A DNA stretch of 64,000 nt from Myxococcales bacterium. Lineage in GTDB: Bacteria; Myxococcota_A; UBA9160; SZUA-336. The stretch spans positions 35,212-99,211 of the forward strand of contig JABSQV010000029.1 in NCBI GenBank assembly GCA_013215565.1. Direction: 5' to 3'. Positions within the stretch are counted from its first letter, which is position 1. Each line of letters begins with the position of its first letter. The notes beneath the pieces were generated by a model that saw only the letters and a program-made list of their open reading frames with translations, ran no database searches and was not told where the DNA came from. This document shows, in pieces, positions 8,782 through 16,897 of the stretch. Position numbers and translations under genes: made by a program.

Positions 8782-9216
8782 TCACTCGATTGCGATCAGT
8801 TCCACGTCGAAGTGCAGGGTCGCGTTGGGCGGGATCGTCGCCCCGGCCCCCTCCGTGCCGTACGCCATTTCGGGCGGGCAGATGAGGCGGACTCTACTGC
8901 CCACCTTGACGCGCTGGAGCGCGTGCGTCCAGCAGGGAATCACGCGGTTCAGCGCGAAGGACGCGGGTTGACCGCGCTGAACGCTCGAGTCGAAGACCCG
9001 GCCGTCGGGGAAGGTCCCGTGATAGTGGACTCGGACCGTATCCGTCACCGCTGGTTTCGGTCCCGTCCCTTCCTCGACAATCGCGATCTGGAAGTGCGGC
9101 GGGCTGGCAGCGGCCGCCGGGTCCGGCGCCTGCGGTGGCGGGGACTCCGAGCACGCCAGGCAGAGCGCGGTGACGAATACGATCGGGGCAGTCCCAGAAT
9201 GGGTGAACCAAGTCAC
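8782..9216 (-). CDS. FKBP-type peptidyl-prolyl cis-trans isomerase lipoprotein
   Basis: 144 residues from a GTG start chosen because GAGGAGG lies seven bases before it; the open frame runs further upstream without support. The N-terminus is a signal peptide ending LCLAC (C22), probably a lipobox although Cys at -3 is uncommon. After a Pro/Ala linker comes one FKBP domain (residues ~58-144) with VHYHGTFPDGRVFDSS and MAYGTEGAGATIPPNA, close to a minimal active domain. It would help fold exported proteins. It is the first gene of the minus-strand catabolic run although it has no obvious link to CoA metabolism. Confidence 0.88.
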   Translation of the reverse strand: MTWFTHSGTAPIVFVTALCLACSESPPPQAPDPAAAASPPHFQIAIVEEGTGPKPAVTDTVRVHYHGTFPDGRVFDSSVQRGQPASFALNRVIPCWTHALQRVKVGSRVRLICPPEMAYGTEGAGATIPPNATLHFDVELIAIE

Positions 9217-9268
9217 GCGGGATCCTCCTCGAATAGGCACCGGGAAGCGGCCGGTCCCTCGAACGGGC

Positions 9269-9299
9269 GTAGTAGGACCGCGAGACTCCGCGGCGTCAA
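9269..9299 (-). promoter_or_regulatory. Candidate promoter for the 9216-859 run
   Basis: On the minus strand TTGACG (9299-9294) is followed after 17 bases by CCTACT (9276-9271), or after 19 bases by TACTAC (9274-9269). The position, about 55 bases before the FKBP start, suits a sigma-70-like promoter for the whole operon. The -35 match is good and the -10 match is weak. The same gap also holds the upstream region of the divergent esterase gene. Confidence 0.35.
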
Positions 9300-9339
9300 G
9301 TGAGGTACGCTCCGGGTTGCGCTCGGCGGGAGGAACTGA

Positions 9340-11523
9340 GTGGCGAATTGCGGGCGGAGCGCTTCTCGAAGTATCGGGGTCTTCCTGGTGGCTGCGGCCG
9401 CTATCCTGACCGCCGCTCCCGGCCGGGCTCAGCCCGGCCAGGTCGTGACCACCGAGGGTCCGGTGCAGGGGATTCTGGCCGAGGGCGGGGAGGCGTGGGA
9501 GTTTCGGGGCCTTCCGTATGCGGCGCCCCCGCGCGGAGCGTTGCGCTTCGCGCGCCCGAGAGTTCCCGCACCTCGTTCGTCGATCCTGGATGCGCACAGC
9601 TTTGCCCCGGCGTGTCCCCAGCAGCTTTCTGGATTTCAGCTGGCGTGCGGCGATGGCGAGGCTGCGAACCAGCTCGCCGGGGACGAGGACTGTCTGGCCC
9701 TGAACGTGCTGACCCCGGCGGGGGCCTGGCCCCCGATTCCGGAGCTGCCCGTCATGGTCTTCATTCACGGGGGGGCGTTCCAGACCGGCTGTGCCAGGGA
9801 CCCGAACCCGGCGCTCGCACTCGCGGGCCCGGTGGTGCTGGTTTCGATTCAGTACCGACTCGGCCAGCTCGGCTTCATGGCCACCGAGGAGATGGCGGAG
9901 GAGGACCCGGACGGCTCCGCCGGGAACTGGGCGCTGCTCGACATGCTGCGTTCGCTCGAGTGGGTGCGAGACAACATCGCGGGCTTCGGTGGCGACCCCG
10001 GCAACGTCACCATTTTCGGAGAGTCTGCGGGGGGCCTGGCGGTCTGCGCGCTGCTGGCGTCTCCGCTCGCCGACGGTCTGTTCGATCGTGCGATCATCCA
10101 GAGCGGCAACTGCCAGGCCGCGACCCCGCTTCGCACCACGCCGGGGTCGCCGATCGCGGGCACCACCAAGGTCGAGGTCGGCTCGCGGGTGGCGGTCGCG
10201 CTGGGCTGCCCGCCGTCGGGGTCCGGGTCACTGGAGTGTCTGCGCGCGCTGCCCTTCGGCAGCCTGATCGCGGCCAACGATTCTCACTTTGCCGCAATCG
10301 ACGGCCATGTGCTCTCCGAGCGGCCGCTGGTGGTGTTCGAGCGCGAAGGGGCCGGTGGGCGGGCGGTGATCGTCGGCACCAACCGCGACGAGCAGACGGT
10401 GTTCACCAACTTCGATGCGGCGCTCGTCGCGCGGATCGAGGGAGACTACGAAGGCGTGGTCCGCGAACAGCTCGGCGAGCGGCTCGCGGACCAGTTGCTG
10501 CCGCTCTATCCCACGCCCCAGCTTCCGTCGGAAAGACTCGCGCAGTACAACCGCCTGTTCGGAGAACTCAGCTTCAACTGCCCGGCCGTTGACACCGTAG
10601 ATGCGCTGGCCCGGACCGGGAGCAGCGCATACCTGTATCACTTCACCCAGACCATTCGGAATTTCTTTCTCTTCGGCGAAGAGCTCGGTTCCTTCCACGC
10701 GCTGGAACTCTTCTACGTCTTCGGAAATCTGAATCAGCTCGGGGCGCTTTTCTTTTTTCCGGCCCCGGGCGATTTTGCGCTCGCCAGCGTCATGCAGGCG
10801 TCGTGGACTTCCTTTGCGCGGACGGGAAGTCCCGACATCTTGTTTCTCGGCTGGCCGCTCTACGACCCGGTCGAACCCCGCCATCTGGAGCTCAAGGTTC
10901 CGTTTAGCTCGCTCTCGGTACGTGACGTCTATCGGGACGGGAGCTGTGACGCGCAGATTGCGGCGATCGAGGAGGTCGACTCGGATCGCGACTTCGTGCT
11001 GGACGAATTCGACAACTGTCCGGGTTTCGCGAATTCGGACCAGTTCGACCGCGATGGCGACACCGCCGGGGACAGCTGCGATCTGTGTCCAGACTCGCTG
11101 CTGTCGCCCACGTTGGTTTTCGGCCGCTGCGACTCGGAAGTCGCAAACCGCGCCGTGGCCGACGGTTGCACGCTCGAGGACGTGTTTGCGCGGTGCCAGC
11201 AGCGACCCGCCCCGGATCGCTGCTGGCGCGGACACGACCGCGAGAAACGCTCCGGCCACGGGCACGATCGGCACGATCGGTACGATCGACACGACCGACA
11301 CGATCGGTACGACCGGTACGACCGGTACGACCGGTACGACCGGGATGACCGGGATGACCGGGATGACCGGGACGACAGATGTGACCGAGAGGATGACGAT
11401 TGGGGCCACCGGAACCCCAAGCGTTGTGTGAAGAAACTCGCGAAAAGGCTCGAACGACAGGGGATCCTCGATCGGGCGGAACGGCGGGCGATCAAGCGCT
11501 GCGCGGGCCGCGGGCGGCGCTAA
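9340..11523 (+). CDS. Secreted type B carboxylesterase with calcium-repeat and Asp/Arg-rich tail
   Basis: 727 residues. GTG at 9340 follows GGGAGGA and opens a signal peptide ending near residue 30 (AAPGRA-QP). Residues ~35-520 form a carboxylesterase/para-nitrobenzyl-esterase domain with the oxyanion motif FIHGGAFQTG and the nucleophile elbow FGESAGG (S229). Residues ~545-590 look like a thrombospondin type 3 calcium repeat (DEFDNCPG...DRDGDTAGDSCDLCPDS). The tail holds thirteen X-Asp-Arg triplets (X = His, Tyr or Asp) and a basic end (KKLAKRLERQG). The domain hydrolyses esters outside the cytoplasm; the substrate is unknown. The tail is not normal for the family. Confidence 0.9.
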   Translation: MANCGRSASRSIGVFLVAAAAILTAAPGRAQPGQVVTTEGPVQGILAEGGEAWEFRGLPYAAPPRGALRFARPRVPAPRSSILDAHSFAPACPQQLSGFQLACGDGEAANQLAGDEDCLALNVLTPAGAWPPIPELPVMVFIHGGAFQTGCARDPNPALALAGPVVLVSIQYRLGQLGFMATEEMAEEDPDGSAGNWALLDMLRSLEWVRDNIAGFGGDPGNVTIFGESAGGLAVCALLASPLADGLFDRAIIQSGNCQAATPLRTTPGSPIAGTTKVEVGSRVAVALGCPPSGSGSLECLRALPFGSLIAANDSHFAAIDGHVLSERPLVVFEREGAGGRAVIVGTNRDEQTVFTNFDAALVARIEGDYEGVVREQLGERLADQLLPLYPTPQLPSERLAQYNRLFGELSFNCPAVDTVDALARTGSSAYLYHFTQTIRNFFLFGEELGSFHALELFYVFGNLNQLGALFFFPAPGDFALASVMQASWTSFARTGSPDILFLGWPLYDPVEPRHLELKVPFSSLSVRDVYRDGSCDAQIAAIEEVDSDRDFVLDEFDNCPGFANSDQFDRDGDTAGDSCDLCPDSLLSPTLVFGRCDSEVANRAVADGCTLEDVFARCQQRPAPDRCWRGHDREKRSGHGHDRHDRYDRHDRHDRYDRYDRYDRYDRDDRDDRDDRDDRCDREDDDWGHRNPKRCVKKLAKRLERQGILDRAERRAIKRCAGRGRR
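11263..11379 (+). repeat. 9-bp in-frame minisatellite, 13 units
   Basis: Thirteen tandem 9-bp units of the form NAC-GAY-CGG or close variants lie inside the esterase gene. They encode X-Asp-Arg, in order H,H,Y,H,H,Y,Y,Y,Y,D,D,D,D. The four central GACCGGTAC-type units and the following GACCGGGAT-type units are almost identical, which points to recent slippage expansion. Any change of whole units keeps the reading frame. Confidence 0.9.
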
Positions 11524-11684
11524 GCCCGAGGCTTCGCGCGCAGCCCGGGCCCCCGCTTCGAGACGCCCCGAGCCCGGAGCCGGTCCGGCCGAGTGTGCGA
11601 GGCGCGTGGCCGACGGGGCCGCAGGTGGATCCCGGCGGCTTGAATCCTCGCAGGCGTTCGCGCTAACTAGGGGTGCTTCAGCTG

Positions 11685-12479
11685 ATGAGACTCGAAGGCA
11701 AGGTCGCGATCGTGGTTGGTGCCGGGCAAACCCCCGGAGACACCATCGGCAACGGCCGCGCGGCCGCGATCCTGTTTGCGCGGGAAGGCGCACGGGTTCT
11801 GCTTGCCGACCGGGACCTGGAGTCGGCCCGCGAAACCGAACGCATGATCGCGCAGGAAGGCGGCCGCGCAGCGTGCGTCGAGGCCGATATCGTTCGGGAA
11901 GACGACTGTCGGGCGATCGCCAGAAGCTGTCTCGAGCGCTTCGGACGGATCGACGTACTGCACAACAACGTCGGGATCGCCTCCGGCGACGCGAGCGTGG
12001 CCCGGGTCTCGGAAGCCGCATGGAACCACATCTTTGACGTGAACGTGAAGGGTCCCTTTCTCACGACCAAGCACGTGCTGCCCGTCATGCGCGAGCAGGG
12101 CTCGGGCAGCATCACCTTCGTGTCTTCGGCCGCCGCCGTCGCCTCGACGCCGCTGGCCGCCTACAAGTCTTCGAAGGCTGCACTGCACGCGCTCACCCAG
12201 TCCGTCGCGAACGGGGGCGCCCGCTACGGGATTCGCGCCAACGCGATCATGCCGGGTCTGATGGATACGCCGATGGCGATCGAGGGTATCTCGGCGGCGC
12301 GCGGAATCGACAAGCAGGCGCTGCGTCGCGAACGCGACAGCCTGGTTCCGCTCGGAGGCAAGATGGGCAGCGCCTGGGACGTCGCCTACGCGGCGCTGTT
12401 CCTGAACTCCGAAGAGGCCCGGTTCATTACCGGGGTGATTCTGCCCGTCGACGGCGGCCAGAGCGCGCGCGTCGGCTGA
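11685..12479 (+). CDS. Short-chain dehydrogenase/reductase (SDR)
   Basis: 264 residues from ATG at 11685; GTG at 11673 would add four. The NAD(P)-binding loop is unusual (GAGQTPGDTIGNGRA, residues 12-26), longer than the common TGxxxGxG. Asp at the end of strand 2 (LLADRD) favours NAD(H). NNVG, S147 and Y160-x3-K164 make the catalytic triad, and the C-terminus FITGVILPVDGGQSARVG is typical. Substrate unknown; SDRs of this form often oxidise hydroxyacyl or cyclic alcohols. Its stop overlaps the start of the HD-domain gene by one base (TGATG). Confidence 0.88.
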   Translation: MRLEGKVAIVVGAGQTPGDTIGNGRAAAILFAREGARVLLADRDLESARETERMIAQEGGRAACVEADIVREDDCRAIARSCLERFGRIDVLHNNVGIASGDASVARVSEAAWNHIFDVNVKGPFLTTKHVLPVMREQGSGSITFVSSAAAVASTPLAAYKSSKAALHALTQSVANGGARYGIRANAIMPGLMDTPMAIEGISAARGIDKQALRRERDSLVPLGGKMGSAWDVAYAALFLNSEEARFITGVILPVDGGQSARVG

Positions 12480-13045
12480 TGGGGCTCGCGCGGGAAGCGG
12501 CCTGGACGAAGCTCTGCGCCTGGACCGAGAGCGAGTCGCTCCGCAAGCATGCGCGAGCGGTCGAAATCGTGATGCGCGCCGCCGCCGAGCGCTACGGCCC
12601 CGGGGCGAGCGACGTGGAGCGCTGGGGCATCGCCGGGCTGCTCCACGATGCCGATTACGAGCGCTGGCCCGAGGACCACCCGAAGCGGATCGTGGCCTGG
12701 CTCGAGGCCGAGGGTGAGCCCGAGATCGCGCATGCGGTTTCGGCCCACTACACGAAGTGGCAGGTGCCGCATGAGACCGCGCTCGACCGTGCCTTGCTCG
12801 CCTGCGACGAACTCACGGGATTCATCGTGGCGTGTGCGTTGGTGCGGCCCGAGGGCGTTCGTACCCTGGCCTCGAAGAGCGTCCTCAAGAAACTCAAGGA
12901 TCGAGCCTTCGCGGCCAAGGTCGAGCGCGCCGAGGTGCATGCGGGAGCCGAGGGGCTCGGCGTCGAACTGGCCGACCATGTCCAGTTCGTGATTGACGCG
13001 CTCCGGCCTCACGCGCGCGAACTCGGCCTCGAGGGCCGCGGCTGA
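12479..13045 (+). CDS. HD-domain hydrolase
   Basis: 188 residues. The metal-binding HD signature is split as in the family: H24 (LRKHARAVE), the H56-D57 pair (GLLHDADYERWPEDH), then SAHYTKW and a later DELTGF. Such proteins are phosphohydrolases, usually on nucleotides. It is translationally coupled to the upstream SDR. The sequence resembles short uncharacterised HD proteins more than YfbR or RelA/SpoT enzymes, so no substrate is named. Confidence 0.82.
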   Translation: MGLAREAAWTKLCAWTESESLRKHARAVEIVMRAAAERYGPGASDVERWGIAGLLHDADYERWPEDHPKRIVAWLEAEGEPEIAHAVSAHYTKWQVPHETALDRALLACDELTGFIVACALVRPEGVRTLASKSVLKKLKDRAFAAKVERAEVHAGAEGLGVELADHVQFVIDALRPHARELGLEGRG

Positions 13046-13055
13046 GTCCGGCCCG

Positions 13056-13781
13056 CTAGTCCCGGGCGGAAAGCAGACGCGCCCCGAGTTTGCTGGGCGC
13101 CGCCGCGCCCAGAACCGGGATCTCGCGCTGGCTCTCGAACTCGAGGCCGACCGGGCCCTCGGGCGCGCCTGCGTCGATGCTTGCGGCGACGCGCAGCGGG
13201 GACTCGGGCCAGTGAAAGGCGAGTCCGCGCTCGATTTCGCGCGCCTCGCCGCCGAGCGTATGCTCGAACAGCCGCCGCGCCGCGGCCTCGCTCGCGACGG
13301 TCATTCGCAGACCCACGAAGCGGACCGGGTCGGGCGTCGCGCCCCGGGCCGCGGGTACATCCCAGCCGTAGCCCTCGGACTCGTGTTCGGGGCTCGAACT
13401 CGCGAGCTGCACGACGATTCCGAGCGCCTCTTTCGGAAACAGGAAAGCCTCCTGCCAGCCCGGATGCGAGTCGTCGTAGCCGACGACCCGGTAGCCCTGA
13501 TCCTCTGCAAGATCACAGGCTTTTCGGAGATTCGGCAGGTAGAAGGTCAGGTGGTGGATGCCCGGTCCGCGCGCCTTCAGAAAGCGCCGCAGGAAACCCT
13601 CGGGCGGACCGCTCGGCGTCAGAATCTCGAGGTTCCCGCCTCCCAGGAAGGACCAGGTGTACCAGTCGAAGCCCTCACCCGGGCCCGCCCTGCCCGGCTG
13701 TCCGCCGAGCGTCGAGACGACGACCGGCAGCGCGTCCTCGAGACGCGCTACCGCGACGGCGACGTGATCGAGTTGGACCAT
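13056..13781 (-). CDS. Glyoxalase/VOC-superfamily protein, two modules
   Basis: 241 residues: QLDHVAVAVARLEDALPVV opens module 1, with GNLEILTP and GIHHLTFYLPNL as in methylmalonyl-CoA epimerase and dioxygenase-like VOC proteins. A weaker second module covers ~150-235 (FVGLRMTVASEAAARRLFEHTLGG). His in LDHV, Glu in NLEIL and His in GIHHL are candidate metal ligands. Its reaction cannot be called. The gene converges 10 bases from the HD gene and is divergent from the 6PGDH-like gene. TGTAGGCT about 40 bases upstream plus CAGGAG near the start could serve as -10 box and ribosome site. Confidence 0.8.
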   Translation of the reverse strand: MVQLDHVAVAVARLEDALPVVVSTLGGQPGRAGPGEGFDWYTWSFLGGGNLEILTPSGPPEGFLRRFLKARGPGIHHLTFYLPNLRKACDLAEDQGYRVVGYDDSHPGWQEAFLFPKEALGIVVQLASSSPEHESEGYGWDVPAARGATPDPVRFVGLRMTVASEAAARRLFEHTLGGEAREIERGLAFHWPESPLRVAASIDAGAPEGPVGLEFESQREIPVLGAAAPSKLGARLLSARD

Positions 13782-13924
13782 GCTTCTGCGACTCCTGATG
13801 CTGACCGATGCGCGCGCCAGCCTACACTGCCGCGACCGCGCGAGGTACGGTGTCCGCGGAGCCGGAGTCCTTCGTCCGGAAGCGTGGAGGCGGTCCGGCG
13901 CGGCGGACGGCCGGGAGCGGGAAA

Positions 13925-14803
13925 TTGAGTCTCGACAGAATCGCGATCCTCAGTCCGGGCGACATGGGTCACGCGGTGGGGCGCGTCCTCGTCGAGCGAG
14001 GCGCGCGCGTCGTGACGGCGCTCGCCGGGCGCAGCGCGCAGACCCGCGAGCGGGCCCGGCGCGCCGGGATCGAGGATCTGAACTCGCTTGCAGCCGCCAT
14101 CGAAGCCGCCGATCTGGTGCTCTCGATCCTGCCCCCGGCTGCGGCGCTCGAGCTCGCACGCGCGGCGGTGCCCGCGCTCGAGCAGGCGGGCCATGAGGTC
14201 CTGTACGCCGACTGCAATGCGGTCTCGCCGGCAACCGCCGGGTCCATCGCCGCGGTCGTGCAGGATGCCGGGGCGAAGTTCATCGACGTCGGAATCGTCG
14301 GTCCCGCTCCCGGGCGCGGCCCCGACACGCGCTTCTACGCGAGCGGTCCCGCCGCGGAGCGCTTCCGGGCACTCGACGCGCCCGGCGTCGAGGTGCGCGT
14401 GATCGGCTCCGAGGTTGGACGCGCCTCTGCGCTCAAGATGGTCTATGCGGGCCTGACCAAGGGCACGCTTACGCTCTACACGGCGGTGCTCGTTGCCGCC
14501 GAGCGCCTCGGTCTCTCTCAGGAACTCGCACGCGAGTTGAGCGAGAGCCAGGCCACCGCGTTCGATCGCATGCGCGCGGTGCCGTTCCTTCCCGCCGATG
14601 CCGGCCGCTGGATCGGCGAGATGGAAGAGATTGCGGCCACCTTCGACCAGGCTGGCGTCACGCCCGCGTTTCACGAGGCCGCCGCCTGGATCTTCCGGCT
14701 GTTGGAGCGAACGCCTTACGCGAGCGAGACGCGCGAAACCCTCGACCGGACGCGGACGCTCGAGCAGGCGGTCAGGACCTTCGCGCGCGAACTCGGGCGC
14801 TGA
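13925..14803 (+). CDS. 6-phosphogluconate-dehydrogenase-like NAD(P)-binding protein (DUF1932 type)
   Basis: About 292 residues from TTG at 13925. I chose this start because the Rossmann strand (LDRIAILSPGDMGHAVGRVL) begins four residues later and GGGAG lies upstream; the ATG at 13808 would add 39 residues unlike the family. The dinucleotide loop is SPGDMGHAVG. ADCNAVSP and VGIVGPAPG are the substrate-side motifs, and K in SALKMVYAGLTKG is the likely catalytic Lys. The C-terminal half is the helical DUF1932-like domain. Probably reduces or oxidises a beta-hydroxy acid. Its 3' end overlaps the convergent gene by 32 bases. Confidence 0.82.
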   Translation: MSLDRIAILSPGDMGHAVGRVLVERGARVVTALAGRSAQTRERARRAGIEDLNSLAAAIEAADLVLSILPPAAALELARAAVPALEQAGHEVLYADCNAVSPATAGSIAAVVQDAGAKFIDVGIVGPAPGRGPDTRFYASGPAAERFRALDAPGVEVRVIGSEVGRASALKMVYAGLTKGTLTLYTAVLVAAERLGLSQELARELSESQATAFDRMRAVPFLPADAGRWIGEMEEIAATFDQAGVTPAFHEAAAWIFRLLERTPYASETRETLDRTRTLEQAVRTFARELGR

Positions 14804-16700
14804 CGCGCGCCGCAGCGGCCAGCAGAGCCAGCGCCGCCAGCCCGACGCCCCAGGCAGGCAGTGCGGGAAGCGCGCTCGACGCGAAGCTGCAGCTCGGGGT
14901 CGCCGGGAAGTTGCCCTCGGTACAAAGCTGGCTGCCGGTGTCCGAGCAGACGAAGCCCGGCTCGGCGGCCCAGATGCAGTCGGTGCCGCTGGCCGTAGTC
15001 CCGCCCTCCGTGCAGCCCGTGACCGAGGCGCCGGGAACGATCGGGACGGCGCAGTCGGCCAGGCAGGTCCCGCCGCTGGTGGACTGTCCGGGCGAGGCGT
15101 TGGCCGGACAGCTGACGTTGAGGTTGCCGGCGCTGAAGCCGGCCCCGCACGCGATATTGCAGGCGGGGTCACTCACGGGCTGGAGCACGATGCCGTCGCT
15201 GCACGGGTCGCTCGCGCCCGGCAGCGCGCCGGGCGGGAACGGGTAGGCGGCACAACTGTTCTCGGTACAGGAGACAGGCTGGTCGAAGGCGCCGTCGCTG
15301 CAGCTTCGGACGCCGGTATTCGAGCAGGTGTACCCGTCTTCGGTTGCCCAGGTGCAGTTGGTGCCGCTGGCCGTAGTCCCGCCCTCCGCGCAGTCGCTGG
15401 ACGAAGCGCCGGTGACGACCGGGACAGCGCAATCTGCGGCCAGGGCCCAGACGAAGAGACCTTTTTCGATGTCGCTTCCGATGATCGTGCCGCTCGGGAA
15501 GTACGGATAGACACTCCAGAGACCGTTGTAGTGCGCGTCGTCGTTGGGGGGATAGGTGTCGAAGAACGCCACCTCGGTGGGAGCGACGGGGTTGGTCGCG
15601 TCGAAGACGCGCAGGCCGCTCCGGTAGTTGGCCTCGAAGATCAGGTCCCCGAGCGTGTACAGGTTGTGGTCGCGCGCGGTGCCGCCGTTCGTGAAGGTGG
15701 CCACCTGCGTGGGATTCGTGAGGTCGGACACGTCGATCACGCGGGTCAGCGTCGGGTTCGCCAGGACCCCCTCGTCCGCCTCGTCGTTCACGTAGACGTA
15801 CTGCCGGTCCGGCGAGAGCCAACCCTGGTGGGAGTACACGGCCGCGTGCGAAAAGATCGGCGGCGCCGTCAGATCGATCGAACCGATCACCGAGATGCTG
15901 GCCGGGTTGCTCACGTTCAGGATCTCGACTCCCGGATTGCCGCCTTGGGAGGTGTTGTTCGCGAAGCAAAACGCCACCTCGACACCGGCAAACGGAGCCT
16001 GCGTCCAGGTGACGACCTGCGCGTCGTGGCAGTAGCGGGTGTTCCACTGGCCCTCGGAAACGGGCAGGCCCGGGGCGGAGAGGTCGAAACTCCGCAAGCC
16101 GAAGCTGACCCCCCCCACAGTGTAAAGGTGGCCGCTCTGCTCGTTGATGGCGAGGTTGTGGGCCCGGTTATTGCCCGCGATCGGCACGGTGGCGACGAGG
16201 GTGACGGTGCCGCTGTCGACCGCGTCGAGGTCGATCACCTGGATGCCCCCGCCCGTGCCTTCGGTCCCGGCGTAGGCGAAGTGGTCGTAGGTCTTGATGT
16301 CGCGCCAGGAGCTGATCGGGCCGGCGACCGTCGCGATGAGCTGCGCGTTGCTCGGATCCGTCACCTCCACGACCGCCGTGCCGGTCTGGATGCCGATCAG
16401 CGCGTACTCGCGCCCGGACGGCGCCGTGTAGCCCCAGCAGTCGTTGGCCGACGTGGCGGCGGGGTCGAGGTCCGCGATCGTGAGCCAGCTGCGGAGTTCG
16501 ACGGCCTGGCTCGCGAAAACCAGCGACGGCTGGCCGCCCTCGGCCTGCCGGAACGCCGCTCCGACGTAGGCCCCTTCCGCGTCGGCCTCGAACTCGTCAT
16601 CGGGGTGACGCAGCGTCTCAAACTGCGCGATCGCGGCGTCCCTGCCCGGCATCAGGAGCAGTGCGAGTCCCACGACGGCGGCCCCTGCCCGCGCCCACAT
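14772..16700 (-). CDS. Choice-of-anchor B surface protein with LVIVD-type repeats and Cys-rich duplicate
   Basis: About 642 residues from ATG at 16700 (GTG at 16715 would add five). A signal peptide is followed by residues ~35-420 of beta-propeller-like repeats (AVVEVTDPSNAQLIATV, GVEILNVSNPASI, TRVIDVSDLTNPTQVATF, GLRVFDATNPVAPTEVAFF), the choice-of-anchor B family. Then two copies of a ~55-residue Cys motif (CAVPVVTGASSSDCAEGGTT and CAVPIVPGASVTGCTEGGTT) resemble sushi/CCP modules. The end is LPALPAWG, a hydrophobic helix, and a basic tail, matching the IPTL-CTERM sorting layout. It is therefore probably exported and processed at the envelope. TATGCT lies six bases before the ATG. Confidence 0.85.
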   Translation of the reverse strand: MWARAGAAVVGLALLLMPGRDAAIAQFETLRHPDDEFEADAEGAYVGAAFRQAEGGQPSLVFASQAVELRSWLTIADLDPAATSANDCWGYTAPSGREYALIGIQTGTAVVEVTDPSNAQLIATVAGPISSWRDIKTYDHFAYAGTEGTGGGIQVIDLDAVDSGTVTLVATVPIAGNNRAHNLAINEQSGHLYTVGGVSFGLRSFDLSAPGLPVSEGQWNTRYCHDAQVVTWTQAPFAGVEVAFCFANNTSQGGNPGVEILNVSNPASISVIGSIDLTAPPIFSHAAVYSHQGWLSPDRQYVYVNDEADEGVLANPTLTRVIDVSDLTNPTQVATFTNGGTARDHNLYTLGDLIFEANYRSGLRVFDATNPVAPTEVAFFDTYPPNDDAHYNGLWSVYPYFPSGTIIGSDIEKGLFVWALAADCAVPVVTGASSSDCAEGGTTASGTNCTWATEDGYTCSNTGVRSCSDGAFDQPVSCTENSCAAYPFPPGALPGASDPCSDGIVLQPVSDPACNIACGAGFSAGNLNVSCPANASPGQSTSGGTCLADCAVPIVPGASVTGCTEGGTTASGTDCIWAAEPGFVCSDTGSQLCTEGNFPATPSCSFASSALPALPAWGVGLAALALLAAAARVSARVRARRS

Positions 16701-16712
16701 CCCTGCAGCATA
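16701..16712 (-). promoter_or_regulatory. -10-like box next to the start codon
   Basis: On the minus strand TGTATGCT (TATGCT at 16712-16707) is followed by six bases and then the ATG of the choice-of-anchor B gene. If used as an extended -10, transcription would begin at or just before the start codon. No clear -35 is visible. Confidence 0.3.
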
Positions 16713-16897
16713 CACCCGGAGTGGGGTGTTTTGCGCCCGAATTCGGGCGGAGCTCGATCAGGCGGGCTGCGGAGCTGCGGACCCCGGGGCGGTGCCTGCG
16801 CCGGGCGGGCTCGGCCCCGGCGTCCGGCGTTCTCGAGCGCGCATCGGAAAGCTCGAGACTGCTCGAGAGATCATGCCCAAGCCCCTGAGTAAGCAGG

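Noticed and set aside
10228..12021. Minus-strand open frame of about 597 codons opposite the esterase and the start of the SDR
   Set aside because: It runs antisense to a full-length esterase with a catalytic serine motif and has no recognisable domain; the Val/Pro repeats only reflect the 9-bp minisatellite.
13808..13924. Extended N-terminus of the 6PGDH-like protein from ATG 13808
   Set aside because: The extra 39 residues are Arg/Ala/Gly-rich and lie before the Rossmann strand; the TTG at 13925 fits the family start.
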